Shown: piece by piece, positions 34,188 through 44,792 of the stretch | Position numbering within the stretch: position 1 is the first letter of the stretch | Layout: every line of letters starts with the position of its first letter | Assembly: GCF_037392515.1 (NCBI RefSeq) | Contig: NC_090287.1 | Coordinates: 8,787,501 to 8,851,500, forward strand | Source of the DNA: Haliotis asinina | Taxonomy: Eukaryota > Mollusca > Gastropoda > Lepetellida > Haliotidae | Reading direction: 5' to 3' | Length of the DNA: 64,000 nt | Translations under genes and position numbers: made by a program | The notes under the pieces: generated by a model | Seen by the model: only the letters and a program-made list of their open reading frames with translations | What the model was told of the DNA's origin: nothing | Databases searched by the model: none

Positions 34188-34721
34188 ATGGCGAGGCTGG
34201 TCACTGAGAAGGGGAAGATGAGAGAAGACGAAGAAATGTGTATCCGTGCATACACTCATGAAATAGAAGAAATTCTTGAAGCAAAGGATATTACTGGCCT
34301 ACTCTTTTCCAAAGGAATACTAGACCTTCCTGATCGTCAAGAAATTGAAGCACCCCCTGCAAGAACAGAAAGAGCCAAACGTTTCCTCAACATTGTTGTA
34401 TTTCGAGGACCAAATGCCTTTACCGAGTTTGTGTCTGCGTTGAAAGAAAAAGGCTATAAAGACTTGGCCGACAAACTTAGCAGGAAACAACCTACAGATG
34501 AAATTGCTATGCTGATCAGAGACGGAAGGAAGGTGGACGAACTCAACAAAGATCTCGACGACCTCAAAACTCGGATGAAAAGCATGGAGATCACATTCGA
34601 AAGAACAGGTGCAACTAAACGTGAGGTTGATTTACTGAAAAGGAAGGTTGATTTACTAAAAAGGAAAACAAATCGAGAAGAAATAACGGTAAAGAGGAAA
34701 GAAAACTATTCAGTTATCTAG
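34188..34721 (+). CDS. Truncated CARD protein made by the tandem duplication
   Basis: 177 residues from the MARLVTEKGKM start. I chose this ATG over an upstream one at 34125 because a splice acceptor (ending 34166) separates them and all paralogues start here. Residues 1 to about 151 equal the intact protein at 39.6 kb: CARD about 13-98 (EEMCIRAYTHEIEEIL, LLFSKGILDLPDR, RFLNIVVFRGPNAFTEFVSAL, GYKDLADKL) plus the first part of the coiled coil. At the duplication join (about 34642) the frame continues into foreign sequence: VDLLKRK is repeated and then about 20 basic residues precede the stop. The rest of the coiled coil and the C-terminal IVPRNRFQ-type motif are lost. Promoter and leader intron are intact, so it could be expressed as a dominant CARD-rich variant; that is inference. 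Confidence 0.75.
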   Translation: MARLVTEKGKMREDEEMCIRAYTHEIEEILEAKDITGLLFSKGILDLPDRQEIEAPPARTERAKRFLNIVVFRGPNAFTEFVSALKEKGYKDLADKLSRKQPTDEIAMLIRDGRKVDELNKDLDDLKTRMKSMEITFERTGATKREVDLLKRKVDLLKRKTNREEITVKRKENYSVI

Positions 34722-35042
34722 AATACATGCCTTCTCTTTGCAATCCTCTCTCAATTTCTGTGAAACATGGGAATATCCGTTGTTGTCCAAAGCCACAATG
34801 AAACAGTCAAAGGCTCCCTTCCCTCGATGAAGCAGAGTTTTTAGGAAACAATGATTCCTGTCGTTCTTTCCTGTACAGCTGAGGATGCTCTCCACATCCT
34901 CCACATAGAGGGTCCCCGTCTGTATGAGGGAGTCCCCCAGGTCCTTTGCATCTATTTCAGTCTTGATATACACCCAGTTTTTCCGGATACAGAGATCATG
35001 ATGAGGGTGCATCTTCCCCTTGGTCCCTACAAATCGAGCCAT
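34710..35042 (-). CDS. CARD-only protein, copy 2
   Basis: Its 110 residues are identical to the protein of 28261-28593. The start again follows the acceptor CAG immediately. It now lies tail to tail with the truncated CARD gene, and the two coding ends overlap by 12 bases on opposite strands (34710-34721). Transcripts of the two would therefore be complementary at their 3' ends unless polyadenylation falls very early. The candidate leader-exon donor is at 37403. Same fold and inferred role as copy 1. Confidence 0.75.
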   Translation of the reverse strand: MARFVGTKGKMHPHHDLCIRKNWVYIKTEIDAKDLGDSLIQTGTLYVEDVESILSCTGKNDRNHCFLKTLLHRGKGAFDCFIVALDNNGYSHVSQKLREDCKEKACILDN

Positions 35043-36339
35043 CTGAAAAATCCTGTAAGTTCAAATACTGAGACCATGTAATCCTTGAAATCTGAAATGT
35101 CAACGCCAGTGAATAACCATTCTCCACTATCCGAAAACATTTCCCCTTGGGCGCAAGAGGTAAAACAACCGTGAAAATTGAATGATTGGATCAACTGAAA
35201 ATCAGTGATGACACCAGGTTTTGGCGAATAAGGTTCCCGGCCTAGAATTTCGAAGCTCTCCTAGCGCTAAGGTACCTGCAGTTGCCCTGCGAGGCGCACG
35301 GCATAACGGTTGAAGTCAAGGACTGTTCTGCTCGGTGTGAATGTGTCTGAGAGACCTGTCAACAGTCTTTCTCTCCCACTCATGTTCTGTTGCACCACTT
35401 AAGAACATCCAAGCCCGCCCAAACCCTACACATTTTTATCAGCAGCTCTGGCATTAGGAGACTTTGCGGTTCCTTACTAAACAGTGTCAGGGCATTTTCT
35501 CGAACATACTTAATTCATATGGTGTTCACAGCTTTTTTGCCTCTTACATCGAATGGAATCTGTTTCTGAGGATAGTCAAAACTGGGTAATCCTTCAATGC
35601 GTTTCATATCTAGCGTCGCAAAAATGATAAATTGTCACATTATACCTCAGTCAACAGTGATAGCGATGTTTAAAGCCAAACTTTCTGATACTCACGTAAG
35701 CTACTCATGTAGTTTGTGAGACTGGAACGATCTTGGATAGCGATGTTTAAACTCAAACTTTCTAATACTCACTTACGCTGCGGAACAGTAGCTCTATATC
35801 TACCACTTGTTGGAAAGACCAAAACAGAGCTGTGGGGTGTCACTTGGAACCTAAATAAAGACATTATAGAAGGAATATAGGGACTTTTTATGACGCATTA
35901 GAGTTTCAGTGTGTATTACAATATGAATCCTCCCAGGTCACCGATGACGCACATAAGGGTCGATTCCATACAAAAATTCCTTTAATGTGGCACAATGGAA
36001 ATAGTTTAGTAGCTATCTGTCAACTGACTGCCGATTTCGGTGATAAATGACACGGATATTGTTCTCTGTAGGAGAGCACAGGACACTAATGTCACGCATG
36101 TGTAGACACGTACAGTGGAACCAGCCTACTACGGACTGATTTGGGACCGACTCGTTTGTCCGGATTATAAGCAGCCCGGATTAGTCAAATCTTATCCGGT
36201 ACTGAGGACACTGCTAAACTGCATACGCAGGTAGTGAGGAAATCAAATGCAAAAGCATATATTGACAAACGAATACTGGCATCTGTGTTTTATCAGAGAA
36301 ATGATCTCCACGAGATGTTTGCGTGATGGGTATCACAAT

Positions 36340-37240
36340 ACAAATATACTAGACCGTCTTGAACCTGGAGAGTCGCAGTCTGCAGTTGAGCGTCATTTCA
36401 ACGTCCATCAGAGCAGAGCACCACATCTCGCCTTTGGAATCATTTCCTGTTGACCAATTCCGCCAAAGATCGAGAAGTGACCGTCCATAAGTTACCACCC
36501 AAGCCCAGGACTGCTCTGGACTGCTCATTTCCATCACCATCGTGCCACAGTCGTGGTGACTGCGCAAGGTAATCCTACTTTCTGAAGTATTTCCGCCCAA
36601 ACTGTCAGGAATCGATTGCGTGATGTGGATACAGGACCAAGGAGTTCAGTTGTTGCTCCTGTTTTGAGAGACTTCTATCAGCGTAGTGGCTTGTGGTGGT
36701 GGTGTTGATTCTGGAACTGGTTCAGTGATGAGGCGCGATTTCTTCTTCGCCGGCGAGATCAGCGTGTTTACCGTTGTGAAAAATAAATGTTTCCCCCTAA
36801 TCATATTCATCAGGTCGACAGTTTCGATGAAGAGAGTTTCATGGTGTAGTGTACGATATCCAGCCCTCAAAGATCTGCTTTAGTAGTGCTTCAGGGAAAC
36901 TTGACACCAAATCGGTATATCAACGACGTCCTTCACGTTCATGGACCGACAGAGGGAGTTCATCCAGCACGACAACGCTTTTTTAATTCTAACGTCAGTG
37001 TCTTACCATGACCACCGGAGCTAAACCCACTTAGAACACGTATACGAAGACGCACACGACGTTCACGTCAAGACACGCCTCAAATACTTCCACAAATGAC
37101 CATCGCATTGCAGGAAAAACGGGTAAAAATCCGCAAGAGCAAACTTCGTCGATTTATCCAGTCTACGCCAATGGTGTATTTGCTGCCAATAGTGGCAATA
37201 CTGATTTTGAAGCCATCTTGCATGCTTCAAGTAATCAGTA
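36340..37240 (+). mobile_element. Tc1-like transposase remnant (copy 2)
   Basis: The duplicated counterpart of 29890-30800, with the same helix-turn-helix, core and C-terminal pieces. It carries a 9-bp difference near 37013 and a few substitutions. Confidence 0.8.
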
Positions 37241-38400
37241 ACACAACGACAGATGGTACCGAGATGGTGCCGAACAGTAATAATTACTGCCAATGATGGC
37301 TATGTACGCGGACGCGTCTTGTACAGACTAAAGACTGCTGTTATGTTGGCCAACTCTTTGTCTGTGACATCGTGGGAAAACAAGACTAAACAATGTAATA
37401 TACCTTTTTCCTCTGTCTGTATATCACTGTAACTACTTCTATATATCACACTCAGAACTGACACCTGCTTAAAACTCCAACCGCTGCTAACACCCATACC
37501 TCAGGCTGAAGGTGACCTCCTTGTGCGGTTGACAGGTGGCAGCGGCACTGCTTTTAAGTGTTTAATTCCGAGAACAAGGTACATATAACAATAAAACTGT
37601 CCGTAAATTACGATGTCTCTCAACTGTTTTCTCCTTCGTCAGTACTGACAAATGTATGGGTCACAGTGTGTATATGAAAAAATGAGGTATTGCCATGAGG
37701 GGTATACAAGGTTTTATGCCGTATACGGGACGAATAAAATCCCATATACCCCGCTTGATAATGCTTTAATGTATTTATCTTACTGAATGCTTTTTTTAAC
37801 TACAGAAAAATGTATGGACAACAACTTTTTATTCATGCTTGACAACGGTACAAGAATCTGTTTTGAAATGCCACACTCACAAAATGACAGAAATTGTTAT
37901 CGATAACTTTGTCAATATAAGTTGTTGACATAACATTTTATTTAACCTTAAATTCTTCATCTGCCATTGTCCAGTCTTGAGCTTGAGAAGACGTTTTAGA
38001 AAACAGTTTGTGTTGACAGCTCGGAATATCTTTGGTGTCTGGCTCAGACACCATTTGAATCTTCTAGTTATCATTGATTGGTGGCATAGTGAGATCACCC
38101 ACGTTGCCAAATGGACAGCAGTTGCAATGAAAATGTGTTCACAGTCAGACAGGCTTCATGCTAGAGACAGAACTAATCAGCACATACGAAGTTCTTCTTT
38201 CACAAGGATACACGTGCCTCTGTTCAGTAGAAGTAGTTGAGTAACTTTCATAAACACAGCTATGACAATGGTTGAATACTTGACTGTCGAAGTGACTTCC
38301 TTGGCTAGGTCCTTGAACCAGATGATTAGTTAGTTGTTCTTGTGCCTGGGTGCAACCGTGTGTCTGTGGATTGTGTTGTAGCATGTGCGTGACTGAACAT

Positions 38401-38500
38401 GGCGTGGCGTGGCGTGGCGTGGCGTGGCGTGGCGTGGCGTGGCGTGGCGTGGCGTGGCGTGGCGTGGCGTGGCGTGGCGTGGCGTGGCGTGGCGTGGCGT
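38401..38500. repeat. GGCGT pentanucleotide array, 20 units
   Basis: Twenty perfect units, against eight in copy 1. This accounts for the exact 60-bp offset change between the copies. Confidence 0.97.
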
Positions 38501-39150
38501 GGATTAAGTGCGTGATAGTGCGAGTCCATGCGTGTCCGTGCGGTTGTGTCCATTTGTGGTTATCCACTTTGAAAAACATGCGCAGTGTAACATGGATCCT
38601 ATAGTTAGACTCGTCAGCTGACCAGTCCTTCACACACGCTTAGCTATTTATCAGTGTATTGGTTATGTAGTGTATCGTGACCCGTGAGTGAACATATGTT
38701 TCATTTAAATCAGGTAAATTTGCATTGTTTCCTCTCCGAACCATGTCGATCTATCGATACATCTATACATTCACGCATTCTTCTCCCACAGATCAGTGAA
38801 TGCAGAAGTCGGTTTATATCATCGAAATGTAGATTGAGTGGCCACGTTGGAGGGCTGGCTGAAATGTTACATTCAGATTGGTCAATATTGTCTGTTGCCA
38901 TAGTGATTAATGGAACATGTTTATGGTATAATATTGTGTTTTTATCATAATTCCCACGAATGATAATTATCAGACAAAGTTCCATCCTTCACCAAGTGAG
39001 TGGAAGCACATTTTCACAATTTGTAGCCTGACCTGACCACCTGATCCTTTTGCTAGCCTCTATATTTTACAGCACGACGTCCTAGAGGTGGAATATTGCT
39101 TAGATCGGCGCTAACGAACACAAACAAACGAAACAGTCTCAGCATACAGT

Positions 39151-39160
39151 GGGAAAACCC
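39151..39160 (+). promoter_or_regulatory. Rel/Dorsal-type kappaB site (copy 2)
   Basis: GGGAAAACCC upstream of the intact CARD-coiled-coil gene, at the position equivalent to 33731-33740. Confidence 0.4.
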
Positions 39161-39387
39161 TCCCTACTGTCGAGACAGTTAAATAACTGAAGCTCTCAGC
39201 TTGAAGGCAGAGGTATTAGGTTATCAAACTGTGTACACATGGTATACGAGCATTCAAGGTGACAATCAATATATCTCCCTTAGTTAAGCCAGAATACGTT
39301 TATTGTGTAGCGTGTGTTGTTCCTGGTCAAGGATTAGTTCATAGATATTTCTGTGGTAACGTTTCTTTATGTCGTCATATATTACAG

Positions 39388-39586
39388 GTAAGTGTTCACG
39401 GGTTTTGAGTTTTAAATTATTTTAGGTGACGCTTTGACGTTTGGTCAATGTTGTTGAGAAACGGCTGTCGGTAACCTGAGTGGTGGGTCTTATTTGCAAA
39501 AAAACATTTGGTCACGAGACACGTTGCTGTGTTAGGATTCTTTATTGATCAATAGTTTTACTTTTATCTTTTATCTATATCCCCAG
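39388..39586 (+). other. Leader intron of CARD-coiled-coil gene 1
   Basis: ATTACAG|GTAAGT to TATCCCCAG, 199 bp, identical in layout to copy 1. The coding exon follows. Confidence 0.7.
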
Positions 39587-39607
39587 ACATATGTGACAAC
39601 ATTAAGG

Positions 39608-40525
39608 ATGGCGAGGCTGGTCACTGAGAAGGGGAAGATGAGAGAAGACGAAGAAATGTGTATCCGTGCATACACTCATGAAATAGAAGAAATTCTTGAA
39701 GCAAAGGATATTACTGGCCTACTCTTTTCCAAAGGAATACTAGACCTTCCTGATCGTCAAGAAATTGAAGCACCCCCTGCAAGAACAGAAAGAGCCAAAC
39801 GTTTCCTCAACATTGTTGTATTTCGAGGACCAAATGCCTTTACCGAGTTTGTGTCTGCGTTGAAAGAAAAAGGCTATAAAGACTTGGCCGACAAACTTAG
39901 CAGGAAACAACCTACAGATGAAATTGCTATGCTGATCAGAGACGGAAGGAAGGTGGACGAACTCAACAAAGATCTCGACGACCTCAAAACTCGGATGAAA
40001 AGCATGGAGATCACATTCGAAAGAACAGGTGCAACTAAACGTGAGGTTGATTTACTGAAAAATGGTATAGAGAATATGGCACGGACTCTGGAAAAGATAG
40101 AAAACTTGACAAAGACGAGTGAAGAAACTGTCGCTACCATCAACTCAATGCACCGTCAGCTTAGGCAGAAGGACCAGGAGCTGGCAGCTGCTCAGGTAGA
40201 GATACAGAAACTGAAGGCGGATGTTTGGAAACTGGAACAAGAAAATTCATCATTGAGAGGAGAACTGAAGAAACAAAAGGCGATGGTCGAAAACCTGAAT
40301 GAGGAGATGGGTATGGTGAAACAGAAGAACACAGCACTGGAGAAGAAAGTTGAAGAAGGTCATGCAAATGTCTCAGAGATTCTCCGAGAACAGAAAAGAG
40401 AAATGAGTGAAATGAAAAAGATTGTCCAGGACATCACAGCTCAACATAGACCACTGGCTGTGAAACCTGCCAAACTTACTGCTAGAGTTATCGTTCCTAA
40501 GAATAGGTTTCAGAAGAAACATTAG
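39608..40525 (+). CDS. CARD plus coiled-coil protein 1
   Basis: 305 residues encoded in one exon. The ATG at 39608 is chosen because an acceptor ends at 39586 and the MAR-x-VTEKG start is shared with the 60.9-kb paralogue. CARD about 13-98, with helix 1 EEMCIRAYTHEIEEIL, GILDLPDRQEIE, RFLNIVVFRGPNAFTEFVSAL and GYKDLADKL. Coiled coil about 105-280, with a well-kept central heptad block (EIQKLKADVWKLEQENSSLR, about 199-218). The C-terminal tail is basic and ends IVPKNRFQ (295-302) then KKH. CARD-coiled-coil proteins such as CARD9 and CARD11 are signalling adaptors that form filaments; this protein is much shorter and lacks MAGUK-type domains. A role as an adaptor in innate signalling is inference. 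It is the parent of the truncated copy at 34.2 kb. Confidence 0.82.
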   Translation: MARLVTEKGKMREDEEMCIRAYTHEIEEILEAKDITGLLFSKGILDLPDRQEIEAPPARTERAKRFLNIVVFRGPNAFTEFVSALKEKGYKDLADKLSRKQPTDEIAMLIRDGRKVDELNKDLDDLKTRMKSMEITFERTGATKREVDLLKNGIENMARTLEKIENLTKTSEETVATINSMHRQLRQKDQELAAAQVEIQKLKADVWKLEQENSSLRGELKKQKAMVENLNEEMGMVKQKNTALEKKVEEGHANVSEILREQKREMSEMKKIVQDITAQHRPLAVKPAKLTARVIVPKNRFQKKH

Positions 40526-42695
40526 GTTGTTGTGATGGTTGTCCTGTGTTAAATCGACATTCAGCTTAATATGGGAGGACAACACGAAGGGATTCTTATG
40601 ACAGCGGTTATGGTAACAGACGTAGGTACATAATCTGGACAAATGGTAATTTGAACCAACCACAACAGGTATTTGGTACACTAAAGGGGCTAAACTGAGC
40701 ACAGTAATTTATGGTTTCTCAGTTTCTCCACAACTGTGACAGAGGAATTGACTGGCCCTTTGACGACAAATGACGACATTTGAACCGAACAATGCGCTGA
40801 TATTTCCCATTTCTTTCATAAACCATGTAATAACCGAATATATAAGGATTACTTCAATCAGGCACCGGCCATCTCAAGCACATTGTTGTTTGAGATAGTG
40901 ATTACAGGGATAAGAAAAAATGTGTAATTTTGCTTTAGTCATGCTCTTGCTTGGATACCCTGGAATATATATTTTCGGTGGATGTGACGAACCATAAATC
41001 ATAAGCTTAGACCGTTCTCTTCCCTTTGACTGCCTCTCTATTGTTAATGTAGTCAGTGGAAGGATTCAGTTATTGTTATCTTAGACCGGCGGTGCTGATG
41101 GTTCCAGAGTGAGAGAGCAACAATTTCATTGACATTATTAAGGTGGCTAAGAACATACTGAAGTGTTTCGGGACGACACCCCTTGGACACGTGATTCTGT
41201 TGTGTAAGATAAAAGAGCCAGTCTGACTGTCTCACGCGTTTCATGGTGTATAAATTTGAAGAATCTCTTTCAAACCAATTTGTGACGTACCTCATACTGG
41301 TTGGCCATCAAATACTGCACACGGCAAACACACTTTCTTTTTGGTAATGTGATGTCAAGGACAGAATGTTCTTGGTAGTAAGGGTCATTTTAAGGACCTT
41401 TCTGTTGTAATATAACCCGCTGTCCTGCATTTCAAATATGTTAATGTACTTAGAGTGTTTTTATTCCCCACAACAACGAAGTTGTCTCTTGTTGTTCGTT
41501 CGTCATGCTCACCATTATTGGCTGTCCTCTTTTCCGAAGCAAAACTTCAAAACCGTTCACTGTTCTTCGTGAAACTCAGAGGGATAGGCAACTAGATAGG
41601 TCGAGTGGTATATACAGTGGTGTCTTTTGGTAGGTTTGGACGTCTAAATAAAATTATTTGCGTTTCCATCGGAACATGTTCGACCGCGACTGAATTTGGT
41701 GCTAGTGTTCTTTTCTAGAGCAGAACTGTAACATCTTACAATAATCTCCTTCAGCTCTGCCATATGCACACCAAACATTAACATACTGTAATCATAATTA
41801 GTATTCCTGAGTCTTTGGGGGACATTCTTGTTTCATTTTACACTTGTCTTACATGAATCTAAAACATGGTGGACAATGTACCCAGTAAGGGAATTGAACA
41901 CAGTAGACTCTACCTAGTTGTCAGTTTGTTTAAGATCTTAGGACCAGCTTAGAGGTATCACTGTTGGTAACAGTAGTATTTGTGTTTATACCTATGCATA
42001 GACCTGACGTCGAGTAGCCTATAACCAACCTGTAAAACACGAAGGAATTATCATTATCGAGTTACCATACACCAACAAGGTAATACATAATACACTTTAG
42101 ATAACGCCGTTGTTAACCCGTGTTATGTGATCGTTATCAATCCGATCAATTAAAGATAACGATGTGTTGTCTTTCCATTTAATGTATGTTTTAGCATGTG
42201 TGTTAAAACGTTCGCTCGACGGGCTGAAAAACCGATTATTTATATGATAACCTTCATAACACAGGAATTCTAAACACATATTGACAAAATGAGAAGTCTT
42301 TATTTACGCATAGTTAGTTACCTTTGTTTCTTAAGTAATCATCGTTAACGCAATGAGAACTATATCATTGACGAAACTAAACGTTTGTTGTAATAATCAT
42401 GAAATCAAAGTGCAATCCGCCCTGACAATAGCTCAATCTAACTGGTCGCCCAGTTCTTTTGCAGTGGAATCACTAGTCGTGTGTCGAAGACGGAAATAGT
42501 CCTGACGTTCTTGGGATTACTTTGGGTTTTACTGTTACCGGGAGCCAGGTAACAGCTTACCGTTCAACATTGTAAATTAGATTGTAATACAAAAAGCTTT
42601 ACTGAAGATAGATTTGTTAAACAAACAGAATAGGTTGGAGGTTTTATCTGGCTCAGTCTCTGCTCATTCTGCACAGAGAGATTGCTCGTTATCAG
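40526..42695. other. Intergenic plus candidate leader exon
   Basis: 3' untranslated and intergenic sequence with no recognised gene. A donor ATCAG|GTAAG at 42695/42696 ends a probable leader exon of the next CARD gene. Confidence 0.45.
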
Positions 42696-43802
42696 GTAAG
42701 TTTCAAATGATCATGAATTGAATATACCCATTGTAGCATTTTGATTAGATCATTCTGTTGCTTTTGAAATTAGACATAGGGTGTTGAAAATGACAGCATT
42801 TCCCCGTGTCTTCTCATTTTGAAGCATTTGGTGGCACCAAATGACGTTATTGAATTGCTTCAAAACTATTTTACTCACTTTAAAGTTCAATGGAAAGTGA
42901 CATCGAGTACATTGTTGGTGTCTGTAGAAACGAAGGAATAATATGTTTTTTTATAGGATCGCCCGAGGCTTCTAACAGCTCACTTTAATAGGGAGCATTA
43001 TGACTGTGCGTTATTATTAACTATCTCCAGAACAACTAAAGGTTGTAATCTGGGTGTCACTCCTAGTTAAGCCTACCCGTATCTTCCTGGTGTAATCTAT
43101 CCGTATCGTTCTGTTGTAGCTTAGTTGTGTCTCCCAACTGTAACCTAAACAAACTGTAGCCTAGTAACTTTTTTTTCATGCCGAGTAATATTCCAACAAC
43201 TCCTGGGAAACAATAAAGCAATGCATTTTCTACCAGTATTTGGGTGATCGACACACGATTCAACCTTAGAGTTGTCAGTGTTTCCTTTTCCTCAAGCAAT
43301 GTTTCAGCAGCTCGAGCCTTCGCTGTTAGCATTTCACTTTGGAGTGAACTCGAGCATGCGCTTTCACACAAGATGTCAAGGATTATTATTCGACTCATGC
43401 TAGGATGTAGTGTAGTCAAGGTGACGCATTCAAAGCCACTGTAAAGCTATGAATATTTGTGTGATAGACATGTGAAAGACACGCAGTTCCCCATTTCGAC
43501 TTGTATAATGTTTTTAGAATGCTTGATGTGCCTTTGCATGGGTCTGTGACGGGTGCCCTTGGTGCCTTTGACATGGTTTCATCACGTTTCAATAGTGATT
43601 GATAAAGCACATGCTTAGGATCTCAAAGTCACGATACTGTCGGAATTGCCTGTGTTTGCAAAAATGTCTCCTGAATATGAAATTGATTTCGCGACTTTTA
43701 CAAATAATTGTTTATGTCACATACGATATGGATAACGTCCATTGTGCTGATTGAGCCCAAAGAACTGCATGTTGTATTTAATGACTTTCTCTTTGGCACC
43801 AG
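42696..43802 (+). other. Candidate leader intron of CARD-coiled-coil gene 2
   Basis: GTAAGT at 42696 and the acceptor TCTTTGGCACCAG ending at 43802 define a 1107-bp intron. The ATG lies 21 bases into the coding exon, as in gene 1. Confidence 0.6.
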
Positions 43803-43823
43803 CTATCGTAGTAGACCTACATC

Positions 43824-44792
43824 ATGACACAGCCGGACAAGGGAAAGATGAAGCCAGCTGAAGAGACGAGTATAAAAGTTCACGTTATGGAGATCGAGGA
43901 TGTGGTGGAAGCCAGAGAGCTAACAGCTAAACTGTTATCTGAAGATATAATAGACCGAGAGGACAGGGAAATGATTGATGCGGGGGAAACAAGGAAGGAT
44001 AGGACGAGGAGACTCATGGACGTCATTGTCATGAGAGGAGAGAGGTCATTTCCTGTCTTTATACAAGCATTGCAGTCAAGAGGATACAGGGATTTAGCCA
44101 TGAAGTTGCTTGAAACAAGATGCATGTATCAAGATGTGGATAAAGAAGAACGGAAAGAGGATTTGTCAAAACAAATGGAATTACTTATACAGAGAATCAA
44201 TACGATTGAAAGTGAAGTGAAGATGAAAATGGTCACCAAGAAGGAGACTGTAAGCCTCTCTATCGATATAAAATCCCTTTCGTTGAAAGTGCAAACAATC
44301 TCGTGTACGTTACTTCAGATTGAAGAACTGTCCAGATTAAGCAAGTCAACTGAAGTTACAATATCAGAGCTGAAAGACCAGTTAAAGGCAAAGGATAAAC
44401 TATTAGAACTTGCAAGGGGGCAGATTTATGAGTTGGAGAGTAAACTGGACAATCTAGAAGCCGAGAATGCCCTGTTGCGATCTGATGTGAAGCGACAAGA
44501 CAAACAACTCCGTACTCTTCGACGGGCAATTGAGGACGAGAAGCTCCGCAATGAGAAACTTCGGAAACAAGCAGAAGAGGACAGAATGAGGAATGAGACG
44601 ATGTTTCACTATCATGAGAAGTTGTTTGAGGAGATGGCGAAGCAGCAGGATCGCATCATCAAAGAGAGGGAGGAGGACAAGGCACAGATGCAGGCACTGG
44701 AGCGGAGGCTGGACCAACAGAAGAGGCAGAAGAAGAATGTTGGTAAACGGAACATCGTTCCAAGGAACAGAATGGAGGAGAACAAGAAATAA
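43824..44792 (+). CDS. CARD plus coiled-coil protein 2
   Basis: 322 residues in one exon, starting MTQPDKGKM and keeping the shared GKM box. CARD about 11-98: ETSIKVHVMEIEDVVEARELTAKLL, DIIDREDREMIDAG, RLMDVIVMRGERSFPVFIQAL, GYRDLAMKLL. Coiled coil about 108-300, with the conserved central block (IYELESKLDNLEAENALLRS) followed by a highly charged Arg/Glu/Lys segment. The C-terminal tail carries IVPRNRME (311-318), the most altered version of the family motif (Phe-Gln replaced by Met-Glu). An AATAAA overlaps the stop codon (GAAATAAAC). This is the most diverged CARD of the set, so it has been independent for a long time. Function as for gene 1, by inference. Confidence 0.8.
   Translation: MTQPDKGKMKPAEETSIKVHVMEIEDVVEARELTAKLLSEDIIDREDREMIDAGETRKDRTRRLMDVIVMRGERSFPVFIQALQSRGYRDLAMKLLETRCMYQDVDKEERKEDLSKQMELLIQRINTIESEVKMKMVTKKETVSLSIDIKSLSLKVQTISCTLLQIEELSRLSKSTEVTISELKDQLKAKDKLLELARGQIYELESKLDNLEAENALLRSDVKRQDKQLRTLRRAIEDEKLRNEKLRKQAEEDRMRNETMFHYHEKLFEEMAKQQDRIIKEREEDKAQMQALERRLDQQKRQKKNVGKRNIVPRNRMEENKK

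Larger units (their letters stand above)
28208..34641. repeat. Recent tandem duplication, copy 1 (about 6.4 kb)
   Basis: It is near-identical to 34657-40061. The offset is 6449 bp at the left, 6440 after a 9-bp indel near 30570, 5360 after the Polinton-fragment difference and 5420 after the GGCGT array. The copy runs from 53 bases past the stop of a CARD-only gene to within the coiled-coil part of a CARD-coiled-coil gene. The encoded CARD proteins are identical between copies, so the event is recent. Confidence 0.95.
34657..40061. repeat. Recent tandem duplication, copy 2 (about 5.4 kb)
   Basis: The second copy of the 28208-34641 block. It starts at TAAAAAGGAAAACAAATCG directly after the join and loses similarity after CTGAAAA at about 40061, where the original CARD-coiled-coil gene continues. 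It lacks the Polinton fragment and has the longer GGCGT array. Confidence 0.95.

Noticed and set aside
38145-38633. Minus-strand frame with His-Ala-Thr-Pro-Arg repeats (and its copy at 32785-33213)
   Set aside because: It is just the GGCGT microsatellite read in frame; all frames across it stay open and its length differs between duplicate copies.
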